Shown one piece after another: positions 11,810 to 24,302 of a DNA stretch of 64,000 nt. Within the stretch, counting starts at the first letter, position 1, and each line of letters begins with the position of its first letter. Source of the DNA: Portulaca oleracea (Eukaryota > Streptophyta > Magnoliopsida > Caryophyllales > Portulacaceae). Made by a program: the position numbers and the translations under genes. The DNA is taken from the NCBI GenBank assembly GCA_029582165.1, contig CM055881.1, positions 25,091,594-25,155,593 of the forward strand, read 5' to 3'. The notes below the pieces were generated by a model, which was given only the letters and a program-made list of their open reading frames with translations, was not told the origin of the DNA and searched no databases.

Positions 11810-12700
11810 TGTTGCAACTGTGACATTAGAGTCACGCCCGTGATAACCCTCCGTCGAAGATATGAATTGAGAGCAAGCTGGACGCCGCACCCTGATGGTT
11901 ACGTCACGACAGCGAGGGGACTTATCAATGGTTGAGTGTCACGCCTGCGACGGGTATGTCATGATCGTGGAATCTTCCCTAAGACTTGTGGGGTTGTTCG
12001 CATGTCGTGCACGTGAAGCCATGTGTGTCGCGTCCGCAACCCCACGACGAAATCACCTTGGGCACGCCCGCGACCTAGAGGTCGCACACGTGACCCTGAT
12101 TTTCCCAAGCGAGGTCACGCCCATTACATGAATGTTGCGCCCGCGACTTCCCTAGCGAGTTTGACTGTTGCGCCTGCGACAAAACTGGTGAATCAGGATT
12201 TTCATCTGATTTCCCCCTTTTGTTTTTGCCCACTTTTGTGTATTCCCTCTTTTGCCCCTCCCTTAATCAAATGTAAAGCCTCTATAGGAGGGCATTTAAT
12301 GTATTTAGTATGGGTCTTTTTGTCTTTTGATCCATAGCTCCCCTCTTCCACCTCATTCTTTATAACCATTTACAATGATTTGGAAGAGACATTCATTACA
12401 TAATTAATGCAAAGCTGAGTTTTCTCTTAAGTTCACTTCTTTGCTTAACTTATCCTCAACCCAATTGTGGTGGTGTTCAAGCCAAATACTTTATAGAATT
12501 ATGGTGGTTGAGTCCTTTATCAATTCTTGGTGGGTTTGATAGTTTTTGGGTGGTGATTCTCTTTTACTCCAAGTCTATATCTAGTGTGGGAAGCTTCATT
12601 CCTAAGGTTTGGTTGTGATATTCATCATCACCATCATCAAGTTCATCAACTCAAACATCTAATCCCACTCTGGCACACTCCATTACCTATGTAAGTGTTA
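11810..12700 (+). repeat. Probable 3' LTR of the gypsy element (end uncertain)
   Basis: The region follows the integrase tail and the purine-rich AATTAGGGG, starting TGTTGCAACTG. It contains a cluster of GC-rich palindrome-like motifs (11826-12185) and then a TATA-like TTCTTTATAACC (12356-12367). A diverged relative in opposite orientation is at about 31543-32390, where a TTTTGGGTGGTGATTC-like block and its surroundings can be followed. The 3' boundary is not defined. Confidence 0.55.
11826..12185. repeat. Cluster of CACGCCCGTGA / CGCCCGCGAC motifs upstream of the LTR TATA
   Basis: About eight copies of a G/C-rich motif that reads GTCACGGGCGTGAC or GTCGCGGGCGCAAC on the minus strand are scattered here, for instance at 11831, 11940, 12063, 12115 and 12148. 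Several are only half palindromes now. Together they end about 170 bp before the TATA-like box at 12356. Confidence 0.7.
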
Positions 12701-13056
12701 TGTGTGTTCGCATAGAGGAATTAGGGCTAAAGTTCTGAAACACTTAAGAAGAATAAGGACACAAGCCCGGATAATAGTGTCAATTAAGTATTAACATTTA
12801 AGAATAAAGTTATACGTATGTTATGAGCACGGCTAATTAATATGAATACAAAGTTCAAAGATATGTGTACTTTGTGATTCAGGTAAATTCTATTTTATAT
12901 ACAATTGAAAGTTCAAAGAGTAATCTACCTTCAATAGGCATATACTTTGTGTGTTTCTGGGGTGATTACAAGTTTTTTTCTCAATGACGGGGGTGTTAAC
13001 TCCTAAGTAAGAATCTGATCTTATTTCACGGGTATTTACCATACTTGGCGAGGGAT
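12701..13056. other. Intergenic repeat-derived DNA, origin unclear
   Basis: No ORF is seen. A diverged internal repeat with AAGTTCAAAGA...GTGTACTTTGTG is present twice (about 12848 and 12905). It could be internal or flanking sequence of either neighbouring LTR. Confidence 0.35.
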
Positions 13057-13754
13057 TGTTGGGATTATTTCAAGAGTATAAGTGGATTATATAACATGAG
13101 AAGTCAAGTGGTACAAGTATAAGGATCATATATAGGTGAAACACGAGCAATATGATCAATACGAACCAAGTTGAGGCTAGCACGGGTCATGTCGACAACC
13201 AGAGAGCAAAGCAAAGTTTGCAGAGCTCACCATGGGTTGTGGTATAGGCACCACGGACCGTGGTGACATTTCTACGATCGGTGGCAAGGCCCAACTACCT
13301 TTGAATGCTCCAACGACTATATAATCCAAATCATTAAGGGCTCAATCTCGTATTAACACTAGAGTAATGACCCCAACAGCTATATTGACATAATCCTATG
13401 TGGCCATTAATTGACTTATTCAAGATTAAGATACTCATTAAGGACCTTAATTAAGTCCTTTGACCAAGGGTTAAGGAATGTCAGATGTCTCCTATAAATA
13501 GGAGTTATTTTCTAGCCATTTGAGCATACCATCTTCTAATCACATCCTATCATTCTTTTCTAGGCTGCAGCTATACTTGAGTATCTCAAGTGAAAAACAA
13601 GTTTCTTGAGTGTGTAAAGTGCTAAGTTTTATCCATTTGAAAATTTATAGTATAATAAATAGTTCTTAAGGAAAGTGTGTTTGTTCGCGACTCTTACCGA
13701 TATCCAAAGTGAGATAACCATTAGAATCTATACCATACTCTCTTTCCTCCAACA
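13057..13754 (+). repeat. Solo LTR related to the TGTTGGGA copia family
   Basis: It begins TGTTGGGATTATT and ends TCCTCCAACA (TG...CA). Like the 7004-7863 LTR it has an ACGGACCGT palindrome (CACCACGGACCGTGGTG, 13249-13265) and a CCTATAAATA box (13491-13500) followed by a similar leader. I find no internal region with this LTR and no clear target duplication, so solo status is inferred. Confidence 0.65.
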
Positions 13755-15508
13755 GATAATTCATGCATACATATCACATGTTTACGTAACCATCATGTAC
13801 TTATCATAGTTACATCATATTTGATACACGAAGTCACACGTACTCATAATCTCCTAGTTCCGAGAAGCTTAACCCAAATCAGAAACATGGCATAAAGTTC
13901 TCACTTATTGGGGTATCATGTTATTATTGGAAACATTAACTTATGACTCAATGAACTAAACCTATCACAAGGGTCACAAACACATCATGGTGGACCAGGC
14001 AGTGTCCACTCAAGATACCTACTAGGGACTCATTCGCTCTAGAGCGCATACGTCCTCAATGCACTAATTGTGGAGTCATAGTCACATCCTACCGGACCAG
14101 GAAAAACCCACTCAAGGTACCAGGAGCCACACAACTCCAAACACAATTAGGGCGGAAAACCATATCCTCGTGGATCAGGCAGTGCCCACTCAAAGTACCT
14201 ATCAGGCGACCTGACACAAAGACACTACTACTATGCTCATAGCTCTAGAATAACATATAAATAGTTGCTCAAAGTAAGACACAAATCTCATTCCCCAAAA
14301 CTTAATTTAATTGCAACATTATCAAAACCATACTCACGACATTTCTTTTATTGAAAGCGAGTAAATAATCACAATATGAAATAAGACAAGCATCCGCCAT
14401 CACATCATTGATATCCCCACTAATTTCAAAGCATATTACATATTTTATTTTTCACAATTGATAACTCCACTCAGCACACAAATGAGCCCAATTTATAACA
14501 ATTAAGCACATATAGTCAAAAAACTCCTACCTCATAAAATAAAGATCATAAATTCTGGGAACTTTAACCATACCTACTATAAACCTTGGAAATTATGCAG
14601 TAAAGCTTATACAAATAAAATCCAAGTATATAATTCATGAAAATTCATGTAAGTTAACTGAATTTACATTGAAAAACAGGACTTTAGTAGAAAATTCATA
14701 TCTCACATAATACAAGTCCAAAATTCATGAAACTTAACCACAAACCACCTAATAATATATATAACCTACAGTTTTATGCAAGATTTCGACTAGCCAATAA
14801 TTCCAAAACATCAAATAGTGACAAAGTTACCGTTTATCCAAATTTCTCATCATATTTCCCCAAAATTTTAATCTCCAAAGTCCAAACGATAAAATTCAAG
14901 GATCAACCACAATCAAGTACATGCAAATTTAGATTCACATTATAAACATCAATTTCCATCAACTCACATAATTAAACAAGATAGAACACATGCAAATTAG
15001 GAGTGAATTTCTTTCTAACAACTCCATTTAGGTTTCTCTACTCTTTTCAACCCTAAAAACAACTCAAATTCATAAGTTTAGACCTTAAATTTCAAGTATA
15101 AATCATATTCATTATCTTTTCATAATCAATTTTAATTAAGGAGAAGATAAAAATTACTCACCTTAATGCAAATCCAATCCCTTCTGTTCTTCTTCTTCTT
15201 CTTCTTCTTCTTCTCTGCCCCTTTCTTTCTCTCACTAATAGTATGTGTATTTTCGACATGAGATACCCCCAAAAAAAAATTCGTTTTCTCATTCTTTTCC
15301 TATTCCTATTCGTTTTTCCTGTTTACCTTTTCTTATTTCTTCTCTTTTTTTTTAACTTTTTATCTAGCTTCTAATTATTAACAAAGAAACTAATACTATA
15401 AGAAACTAATTCAATTAATCTAACACATCAATATGTCATATAGATATAATTAAAAACACTTAAATAAATCACAAAGTTAAAGTTAGTAAATTAAAAAGTG
15501 GCGTGTTA
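13755..15508 (-). repeat. Probable Ty3/gypsy LTR, Del/Tekay-like, minus strand
   Basis: On the minus strand the region starts TATAACACGCCACTTTTTAA, close to the TGTAACACCCCA... beginning common in Del/Tekay LTRs. Near its other end are three diverged units containing GGACCAGGCAGTGTCCACTC and an AGTACC or GATACC motif (about 13983-14210), also typical of such LTRs. A CTT microsatellite is at 15184-15213. No coding sequence is attached. The family call is from recall of LTR style, not from protein evidence. Confidence 0.45.
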
Positions 15509-17250
15509 TAACTTTACATATACTTTTATCACTATTGTTGTTCTTGACAAAGTCAGCACACTTATTTCTCATCGCAACAACAATTGAAGATAGTGGTCTT
15601 TGTTGGATTTCTTCGTTTCTTATCTTCTACGAAACTCGAAGACATAATTTTTCCAATTAGCGGAAAATGATACAGTACAAGGAAAAATATCTAAATATCA
15701 TTTATCAGAAGATATTAGGAAGATTTTATATTATATTGTATTTAATTTATCATATGATTACTGTAGCCTAAATAAAGACAATTAGTATTAGGCGTATATA
15801 TTTTATCCATAGTTTATGTTTATCTTATTATAGTTTACTAGTTTTGATATGCACGCTAAGTGTGTATGTGCTTCAAAAATAACATCCTTAATATTAGTCC
15901 AACCCCGAGTAAAGATGGATATTGGCTAGTTCTTGCAATTAACATTATCTTTCTTGTAATTCTTTTTCCAAAATTACATTAAAAAATATGAGGCAATCTT
16001 GTGAATGAGGGGAAGATTGCCTACATCTAGATCCCCTCGGACCCCGAAGCAGCGGGACTCTATTGAGGACCATTTTTGTTGTCGTTGTTGTACATTTATA
16101 GAAAAAAAAGACTAATGTTAATCTTCTTTTCAGTTATCTTCTTTTCATTTGTTTCTCAAAATAAGTGCAAAATAAGTTGTTTCTCAATTGGGCGTACATT
16201 TTAAATGAATTTGCAAAAGTTATCTTCTCAATTAGGACCCCGAAGCTGCGGGACTCTATTAGGCGTACATTTTTGTTGTCGTTGTTGTACATTTAAAGTT
16301 ATCTTCTTTTCAATTGTTTCTCAAAATAAGTTAAATAAGTGCAAAATAAATTTGCAAAACAAATCTTTCAAATGAATTCAAATAAGATCAAACTGCTAAG
16401 TTCAAATTAGTTCAGTATAATAAGTTCAATATAAGTTTAGATTAGTTCAACTTGTAATAAACTCAGTAGTTAAAGAAAGATAAATAGGTAAATAAGAAAT
16501 TATACAATAATATATTAGTGTGTTGACTTATAACATAAAAACATAATAAGTCATCGAATTGGAGGGAAAAATAGGTATAGGTTGATACTCTAGCTATAAT
16601 TTATCATATGATTAGTGTAGCCTAAATAAAGACAATTAGTATTAGGCGTATATATTTTATCTATAGTTTATGTTTATCTTATTATAGTTTATGATTGTGT
16701 TCGGTAATAGCGTTGGGGACCAGTATTTTGATCAATTCAAAACTTTAATTGTATAAATATTAGGGTTCGACTAGCTAGTATTTTAAGTAGCGTTTAACAT
16801 TTCAAATAGCATTTTCTAAAATATTATTGAAGTTAACATTTAGCATTCAAAAAGCATTTTATAGTTTTTGGTCAAAAGATACCCATTGAATATTTATATT
16901 TGGAAATTAGAGTATAGCATTTTATCTCAATTAACATTAATCCACATGCTCAACTGCAAAATTTACCAAATACAATTTTCATTCGAACAACCATTCACTA
17001 ATACACTACTTAAACCATCATTCTACTATTTAAACCATTATTTGCTACATAAACCTATTTCTGCTATCTGAAATGTTAATTTCACATAACAACGTGATAT
17101 CTTTAGATTTTTTTTTTTCTCCCAATACTCTTAAGCTATATAAACCCTTCTTTATGTGATTAGGCTAGATTATTTTGAATAAGAACTATTACTGAATTTT
17201 GAGTGAAATTCTTTGTAAGAATATTTTTCTATAGGAACTGCTCGCAGGGC
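15509..17250. other. AT-rich intergenic DNA with a diverged direct repeat
   Basis: A block of about 87 bp containing AGCCTAAATAAAGACAATTAGTATT-type text occurs at 15752-15838 and again at 16601-16687, almost identical. Between them a second pair, ACCCCGAAGC-GCGGGACTCTATT followed by TTTTTGTTGTCGTTGTTGTA, occurs at about 16038 and 16237. The first copy stops at CTAG (15839-15842) beside a GC-containing imperfect hairpin, which may be a Helitron 3' end. No gene is seen. Confidence 0.5.
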
Positions 17251-17570
17251 GTCATACTTGTATTGGTCGACCGAGCGGCCTACATCAACTTACCTAAGCA
17301 ACGAGCTTAAGAACAGGCGAGCCTTGAAAAAGAAACATCCATCTCACGGCTTGCAATGCTACAAAATCAACATACATAGCTCGGAACAGCTCCATATCCT
17401 CATATTTACAGGAAAAATAAAGACTTTCAAGAAATTCAAGATCAATAAATGCTACAAAAACCGCCCACACAAGCCACCATAGTTGTGAACACAAACAAAC
17501 GAACTCACGCCCAAACGGCAAGTAACCTACCAAAGAAATGGTTGACGAAAAATCAATGTCAAAACTGGCA

Positions 17571-20500
17571 TTAGCCTCTAGCCAAACGAACATCCAAGTG
17601 ACCCAACTGCATGTTGGTGGAGGAAGCATGTTGCCGGAATTGGTTGTTCCTGTTTCTATCCTCCTGCTTTAGTCCGATCACCACCATGTTACCCTTTCTA
17701 TTTACTTGATGCAGATGCAACAGTGCAAGCATGCTAAGTGCAAACACAGCAGCATTCCCAAGAACCCCACCCATTTTGTCCAGTTGAAGTGTTCCTTTTG
17801 CAGAATCCAAACCAGATAACGCAACCCTTACCAAAAAGTTTGAGCTAAACACTCTGTGATGCATGGAATGCTCATTGGGTGTGCCTGTGCCTGTGCGCAC
17901 CTTGGTGAAATTCTCTGGTCTAACAAAGCAACTGGGATCTCTTACATCGCCTATAAGGTCCATAGCCTCATCAATTACTTTGCAACTTTTCCCACGATGC
18001 TCAGCCAATCTCAATGCAAGAATAAGACGGCTTTGCTCCAATTGTGCAAGCGCAGCATCTCTTTCAGCACGCTGCTGCATTTGTACAGTCTGACCAAAAA
18101 TTAACACACAGAAAGATAAAAACATCAGCACCATATACACATATGGCAACAACAGACAGTATAAACAACATAGAATACATACTCACAGGTCACACTCACA
18201 GCAGTACAAAGTTAGCAGCACAAATTCATGCATCATTGGACTCCAACAATGTTCATGAAAGACTGGGACTCTGACACAGTAACAAACACTAATGGTAACA
18301 TGCAAAATTAAGAGTATGACTCATGAATCAAAAATAACAAATCTTGTACAATGACAGTACAAAGAAAAAATAAGACACTGAGGCCATAGACGTGTGGGCA
18401 TCATCAGAGAGAAAACAGATTATCTATGTGAAATGATTATATTCTAAGATGATGAGCACTCGAGGAGTGCCCTATAGTAGCAATGATATATGTGAGTTGT
18501 GAAATGCTCAATCATCTTAGAACATCTCTCCAGGGAGGATTATGCATCATCAGAAGTAATCATCAAAGATATCAAAAGTTTAGAGATTTTAAATATCCGC
18601 ATCAACTCAGGTACCAGTGATGAGAAGCTAGGTTACAAAACTTCATTAGGTGCATCTACCATATGAGGGACACAGAATCTGCAGGATCTCCTTGTGGGAA
18701 GTTCATATTAGCAAAATTTTAGCTATGGTTTACTCCATTCCAAAGGGATCTCTATACCTTTACTATTCACTCATCTCTCTTGGGACTGTAAACATGTAAT
18801 GAAGCCAGTTTCTCCCCTTAACACACCAGAGTAACTGAAGGAATCAGCAGCCAGGAGCCTTCATTTCATGTGCCATCAACAACCGTACACCGTTGTAAAT
18901 CCAAGAAGACCCCCTTCCATCTGGCACATTTTTAGCATGCTTATCAAGAATAGGCTACAAAGTTTCTGCCTAAACTTTTCACCAAGAGGCATACCCAAGT
19001 CCCCTACCAAACAACAACCACAAACCCACATATTATGCAAAGCATACATAATTTCAAGTACTTATTTTCTGATTTAACAATAAAAGTCGTGTATATTTCG
19101 GGAACACATGTTTCTAAACCAAATTGATCAACAATTATATTTCTTTATCAAACACATAAAGAATAATATCTCACCATAGCTTGTTGTCCAATAATATCAT
19201 AAGGCTTTATCGCATACATTCAATCTCTTACACTCTTGACCTTTCTGTTTCTCCTAAGAGTGCATCACTAGTCATTTCTTGATTGCATCTTAATCATCCC
19301 CTAAATTCACTCACGAGATAACACTGTCGAGGAAACTCCCACATATTCCAAGTCAAAAGTTCAGATTGTCCCATAGCCTCACCCATACAAGGAAACAATC
19401 TTCCGATCAGGCCTTAAACATGTGTAAAATCATTTACTAAGAGAGGACTAGGAGCTCTCTACCATTTTGAACCCTCAATAGCCATCTAAACTCAAGGGTT
19501 CAAGTTAATCCAAGTGTAATGTGGCACATCAATCAACAACACAAATCCTTAACACACATTACCTGCTCTTAAAATTTTTGAATGGCAGAAAGAAAGCAAG
19601 TGATCCTTACAAGTTACAAACAAAATAGCTGCTGACACAAGAAAATGTCCACGGATAATTATCTAAGCAAACCTATTACTCCCTCCGTTCCATGTTAACT
19701 GTCCAAAATAACGTCTTTGACTAAGAATTTCTTATAGTATATTTTATCAAAAAATTACAAAATTATATTCTTATGATAATACTTTTCATTATGAATCTAA
19801 TAATGGTACTTTCGCATATTAGAACATTGCATATGTTGAGAAATTAATAACGTTTCGGGACAATTAAATATGGAACGGAGGGAGTAATAAAAAGGGTTTG
19901 CCAAGAAGCACCATATTGAAATGTCCATGGATAATAATCCTGGGTTTGCCAAGAAGCACCATACTGAAATGTCCATGGATAATAATCCTAACAATGGCTA
20001 TAAGTTTACCCAAAAGGATCCACAAGCACCAAATCTAGATATGTATGATGGTTTCACTTTCATGTCATAACAATGTGGAAAGTAAAACCCAGAAGTAACG
20101 ATCACACAACCTAAGAAGCTCTAATAAACAGCAAGAATTGCATATGGTCTAAAGGCGGCAGCATTTCGCAATAATCATTTGAAAAATTCAAACTTACAAG
20201 ATACAAAATGCCGGCATTAATCAAAGAACTCAGAAACAATGCCAGCAAATATCTGGTGGCTACTGGCTGCATCACTGGACTAATTATAAATGTAGTAGTT
20301 AATAACTAATGAGCACCAATGGCTGAACCCCAATTAATTAACTAAAGAGCAGAACAAAGATACTAATTATAAAGCTTTCTTGCCCAATGCAACAAAATCC
20401 TCCATTGAAGAGCAGAAAAACACAGCTCCTTTTTGGAAATACAAAACATGGATTCTAAGAAACCCCGAAACTATTACAAGTTATAAGACTCGGTTTACGA

Positions 20501-21148
20501 CAAAATAAATTACGATTAAATTCTATCTCAAAACCTAAACAGATCAAGCCTAAAGGAGTCCACGCAATCATAATTTCCACATGATACAATAGCGTTGAAA
20601 TTTCTTAATATATGGAACCCAGAAAATCCATTGTCTTAAAATGTAGAAAATCCAAAAAAATAAGGAAATAATAGGACATAAACAGAGCCCGCTGTCCGAA
20701 ACGCCAAACGAATTACAAGGCCAAACAATTCTGAGCAGAACTTTCTGGATAAACAACGAAATTTCCAGTAACCATTCCCAGCGTACGAACAAATTTATAG
20801 GTCACCAAACAAATCACAACAAAGAAAATACAGAGGAGGGGGGGGGGAGAGAGAGAGAGTGAAACTGACATGGAAGAATTCGAGGTGGTCTTCGAGATTT
20901 TCGAGAGCAGAACGGATGGAGTTGAGACTCTTAGCCTCGACAATGGCGGATTCCTTGTCGTAATCTTTAACAAACACAAAGCCATTGGTGTTGCGAGTGT
21001 CATGATGGAAATGGTTGGATTTGGAATTGAAGGATTTGGAAAAATGGGTTTTAGAAATGGAATGAATGGCATCGCTGAGCTTGTCGTGCAAATCCCATAT
21101 TTTTTCCAAAACTGCTTCAACCTCCTGAATCTCCAATTCCCATTTCAT
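17571..21148 (-). CDS. PDV1: Plastid division protein PDV1 (two exons)
   Basis: PDV1 is a chloroplast outer-envelope protein that recruits the dynamin ARC5/DRP5B to the division ring and meets the stromal machinery through its intermembrane-space tail. Exon 1 is 20870-21148 (93 codons), exon 2 is 17571-18089 (172 codons plus stop); the intron has GT (donor CAT|GTCAGT) and AG (GGTCAG|ACT) ends and phase 0. The product is 265 residues, close to the 272 of Arabidopsis PDV1. Visible hallmarks: N-terminal EAVLEKIWDLHDKLSDAI, the AKSLNSIRSALENLEDHLEFFH block across the junction to a QQRAERDAALAQLEQSR coiled coil, one membrane segment near residues 200-220 (GGVLGNAAVFALSMLALLHL), and a short tail ending HLDVRLARG. 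The terminal glycine, needed for binding PARC6 in Arabidopsis, is kept. The start was chosen because it aligns with the family N-terminus. The frame is intact, so the gene is probably functional. Confidence 0.95.
19679..19884. mobile_element. Stowaway-like MITE (Tc1/mariner) in the PDV1 intron
   Basis: The ends are CTCCCTCCGTTCCATGTTAA and, on the other strand, CTCCCTCCGTTCCATATTTA, flanked by TA on each side (19677-19678, 19885-19886). This is the classical Stowaway terminus and target. The element is about 206 bp and AT-rich inside, with no ORF. Confidence 0.9.
19894..19989. repeat. 48-bp tandem duplication
   Basis: Two adjacent 48-bp units (19894-19941 and 19942-19989) start GGGTTTGCCAAGAAGCACCA and differ at one base. 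A fragment of the same text (AAAATGTCCACGGATAATTA) lies just before the Stowaway at about 19643, so the sequence around the insertion site has been duplicated more than once. Confidence 0.85.
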
Positions 21149-21452
21149 TTTGGAGGTGGGTTATAAGGGTAAGAATTGAATTCCAGGAGAAATCCAGGAG
21201 ATGGGATTTTGTTTTAGGGGTTTGCGAAGTGGAGGGAAAATGAGCTAACTCATTAATGGGTTCATGAGGTAGTTCTGTACCTTCTGGTTCAATTTAGAGA
21301 GAGAGAGAGAGAGAGAGAGAGAAGGGGCAAAAGGTGGAGACAGGAACTTTTTTTTGTCACTTTGGGTGCTTAGCATGTTTGGAATTTAGGCCTTAAGAAA
21401 TGACTGGGCTTCAGATGCACGGTCCAATCCAGTTATATTGGTTAGGCTCTGT
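21149..21452 (-). promoter_or_regulatory. PDV1 upstream region with GA/CT microsatellite
   Basis: The region lies directly upstream of the PDV1 start. A (GA)n run at 21297-21322 is (CT)n on the coding strand; such pyrimidine-rich tracts are frequent in plant core promoters and leaders. I see no convincing TATA box. The promoter role is inferred from position. Confidence 0.4.
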
Positions 21453-22009
21453 AATAGCGCTGGCAAAAATTCGGGTTCGGGTAAATTCGGGTCGGATAAA
21501 TTCGGACAATGTCAAAATTCGGACGAGAAATTCATGTCCGGACCCGGTTTTATTTCGGGTCAAACCAGGTCGGACAATTCGGACGAAGCTAAAATCGGGT
21601 TCGGACAATAGAAAAAAGAGAAATTTTATGTCCGAATATTCGGTCAATTCGGACATATATAAAATTCGGACGAAAAATTTGTGTCTGCAGGCTTTTTTGG
21701 TCGGACAATTCAATGAATCCGGTCGAGACAAAATTTTCACAAATTCTACTCTGTAAGATTTGAAAGCGTACGGGGAAAGACCCCTCACTTTTTTCATGGA
21801 GCAGAGAACAAGTAAAAATTGGAGCATGTGGGCGGGTACACCATGTTGTTGTGCGTCCTGCCCATTTTGTACACCCAGCCCAATCAAAACGCACAGGCTG
21901 AAGATGTTGGGCTGAGGCAACGATTAGATGGTGAGTGTGGGAACATAATGCTCCCGTGCATCCAGCTCCTTATTTTTTTTTTTTTTTGGTACTTCAATAT
22001 TTAAAAATT
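21453..22009. other. Degenerate AATTCGG-rich tract and spacer
   Basis: From 21463 to about 21720 motifs such as AATTCGGGT and AATTCGGAC recur irregularly. The beginning, TAGCGCTGGCAAAAATTCGGG, resembles a hAT MITE terminus, but I cannot find the opposite end. The remainder to 22009 has no recognisable feature apart from a T-run at 21973-21986. Confidence 0.4.
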
Positions 22010-22425
22010 AGTATATGAATAATGACTGAATATTCATAAATCTAAACTAAAAATATTCATAAATCAATGTATGAATATTCATAAACCAGTGAAAGAATGT
22101 TCATAACTAGTAACAATCTTGCTTCTAAACCTATACAAGAGTGTTCATAACTTTATGAACAAAATGTTCAAAAACCCTAATAGTTTTGGTCATTATAGTT
22201 TTGGTCAATACATATTTCATACAATGTTCATAATTTGTAATGCAGATGATCATAAATCTATACTTGAATGCTCATAAAATTTTACGACAATGTCCTAAAC
22301 CCTAATGCTCATATTTAGTATATGATTGGCTCATAAATCTAAAGTAAAATGCTCATAAACCAATATAAGAATGTTCATAAACTAGTAGATGAATGTTCAT
22401 AACCTCCAACGCGAATGTTCATGTA
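22010..22425. repeat. Irregular array of ATGTTCATAA motifs
   Basis: Roughly twenty copies of an A/T-rich 10-mer close to (A)ATGTTCATAA are spaced by 10-30 bases, for instance at 22029, 22052, 22071 and 22099 and on to 22420. Unit spacing varies, so this is not a simple tandem array. No coding sequence. Confidence 0.6.
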
Positions 22426-23480
22426 GGAGGAAAAAATTTGTCGGCAAATGAAAAAATAGCATGTGGAAAATAAATTAATTTTTATTTGGCCAACCACAAA
22501 TTGCCACGTATCAAGTTGACTTTGACGGACCCATTTGGTCAAAATTAAATTTCTATCAACCACAAGTCGCAAAGTGTCCAAAGTGATGCAGAAAATAATA
22601 ATTATTTCTTTATTTAAAAACAAGGAAATCATCAATTAATTTGGGCTCAAACCCAAAGACCAACTCAAACCCTAGGGGCTAGGCCTCTGAAACCAATAAA
22701 TAGGGGGTCCTCCCCCTTCATTTTGAACTCCCCCAGAGATTCAGCAATCGGCATCCAGAGGCTCCAAGAGATCAAACTGCCAGCGGCCTCCAGTTATCGA
22801 GTCTCCAGCATGTCTTGATCAAGAACAACAATACAATTCTTTGGCAATACATTCAACAGTCTACACCCCCGACATTTGGCATTGGACCATTTGCAATCCA
22901 GGGGCTTCAGAAGATCGAACTGCAAGCGACCTTCAGCTACCAAGCGTCAAGGATCAAGGTCTACAAAAGCTCTAAGCCTCTTCCGCGTCAAGATCAGGAA
23001 CTGCTACAGAGTTCTTCGGCGAGACCTGCAAAGCCTTCAGAAGATTCAGCTATAGACGTTCTCCAGCTATAAGTGACAAGGATCAACGTCGGTTAGTTCA
23101 ACAACTTCAATTCTTCGCATCAAAGACTGCGGTCGTCTTCCTCATCTAGTTCATCGATCGAGATCAAACACTCAAGCCCTCGCATCCAAGAACTTGAAGA
23201 ACTGCAACCGACAGTCAACCTGCAAACGGTTAAACATCGAGCAACCTCCAGCTACTAGGCATTAAGGGGATCAACGCTCGTGACTTCAACTCAAGAACTA
23301 CTACAAAAGTTCTTCAGCTAGACCAACGTTCGAGATCGAGATCAAGCGCCTGTGCCCTCGGCCCATCCAAGTTCCAGGAGATCGAATCAGAGGGCTAACT
23401 TTTTTGTATTTTCTACCCGCTTACGTTCAAATATTAATACAAATTAGTTTTATTTCACTTGGTTATTAGTATCTCATGAA
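22426..23480 (+). repeat. LTR-like region with TATA box and repeated leader
   Basis: A TATA-like AATAAATAGGGGGTCC at about 22696 is followed by a repetitive stretch (22740-23390) in which blocks like CCAGAGGCTCCAAGAGATC, CCAGGGGCTTCAGAAGATCG and CAGCTA...CAAGGATCAA recur four to five times at intervals of roughly 100-150 bp. An AT-rich end with AATATTAATACAAATTAG follows at 23430. This looks like U3-R-U5 of an LTR element on the + strand; I cannot define the ends or the family. Confidence 0.4.
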
Positions 23481-24154
23481 TTTCAAACGTCAGACTTTAA
23501 ATAAACTCAACCCAGTTTTTGAAAAACTGACAATAAAAGACAGAGTTTTAAAGATTGTCGTATTTTACCCAACTCAAAAGACAACTCACAGACGTTCAAG
23601 TCAGACAATCCAATTTCATATAAAATCTCCTACGGGATGCATGCTTCATAAAATATAGTAAAACCACAAAACAGATAAAGAGCATCCCTAGTGGGATTAG
23701 GGTATAGACATTACCTGGATGTCTTCAGTTCACTTCACTTCACATTAACGAACATACTTGAGCTTACTAAAACGAGATGGTTTATATCATGCTTACAAAT
23801 AGAGTAAGTTTTATAATGAATAACGGCCTCTCAAAGTTAGTATACACTACCAACTACCTAACCCCACCCTAGGTACACCATAAGGTTCCCGTCATTCAAG
23901 TAATAACATATTTGAACCACACATCACATTCATATAATTAAAACACATTTATAATCAAATGAAAGCCGGACATATTACTATGCTTACATTGCAAAGGCCA
24001 TAATTTGACTTCCCGACACCATATGGACCTGATTCTAGACTTTCTGGAAACCTCCGGATATCTATTAAAAGTCTCATGTTGACCTCAATACCTAAAACAC
24101 ACTTGGGCCTGTCAAATTCATGAGTAAAAAACAGTTGGGTAAAAGTTAAATTTT

Positions 24155-24302
24155 GATAACTTTCGGTAATTTCTGGTAACTTTTGGTAAATTCTGGTAAC
24201 TTTTGGCAAATTGATGCCAATATATCAAAATTAATTTTTTTTTATTTTTTAAAGTTTGGTAAGTTTTGGTAAGTTTTGGTAAATTTTGGTAAATTTAGGT
24301 AG
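24155..24302. repeat. Short degenerate GGTAA(C/G)TTTT array
   Basis: Eight or more units close to TTTTGGTAAATTCTGGTAAC follow one another, interrupted once by a T-rich stretch (24230-24250). The array is not coding. Confidence 0.7.

Larger units (their letters stand above)
18090..20869 (-). other. PDV1 intron (2.8 kb)
   Basis: The single intron of PDV1 contains a Stowaway MITE (19679-19884) and a 48-bp tandem duplication (19894-19989). The rest shows no repeats or coding potential that I can identify. Confidence 0.85.

Noticed and set aside
11895..12337. Two overlapping open frames on the + strand
   Set aside because: They cross the GC-rich palindrome cluster of an LTR; the peptides mirror the DNA motif.
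17294..17629. 111-codon open frame on the minus strand overlapping the PDV1 end
   Set aside because: It is in another frame, mostly in the 3' untranslated region of PDV1, and has no family resemblance.
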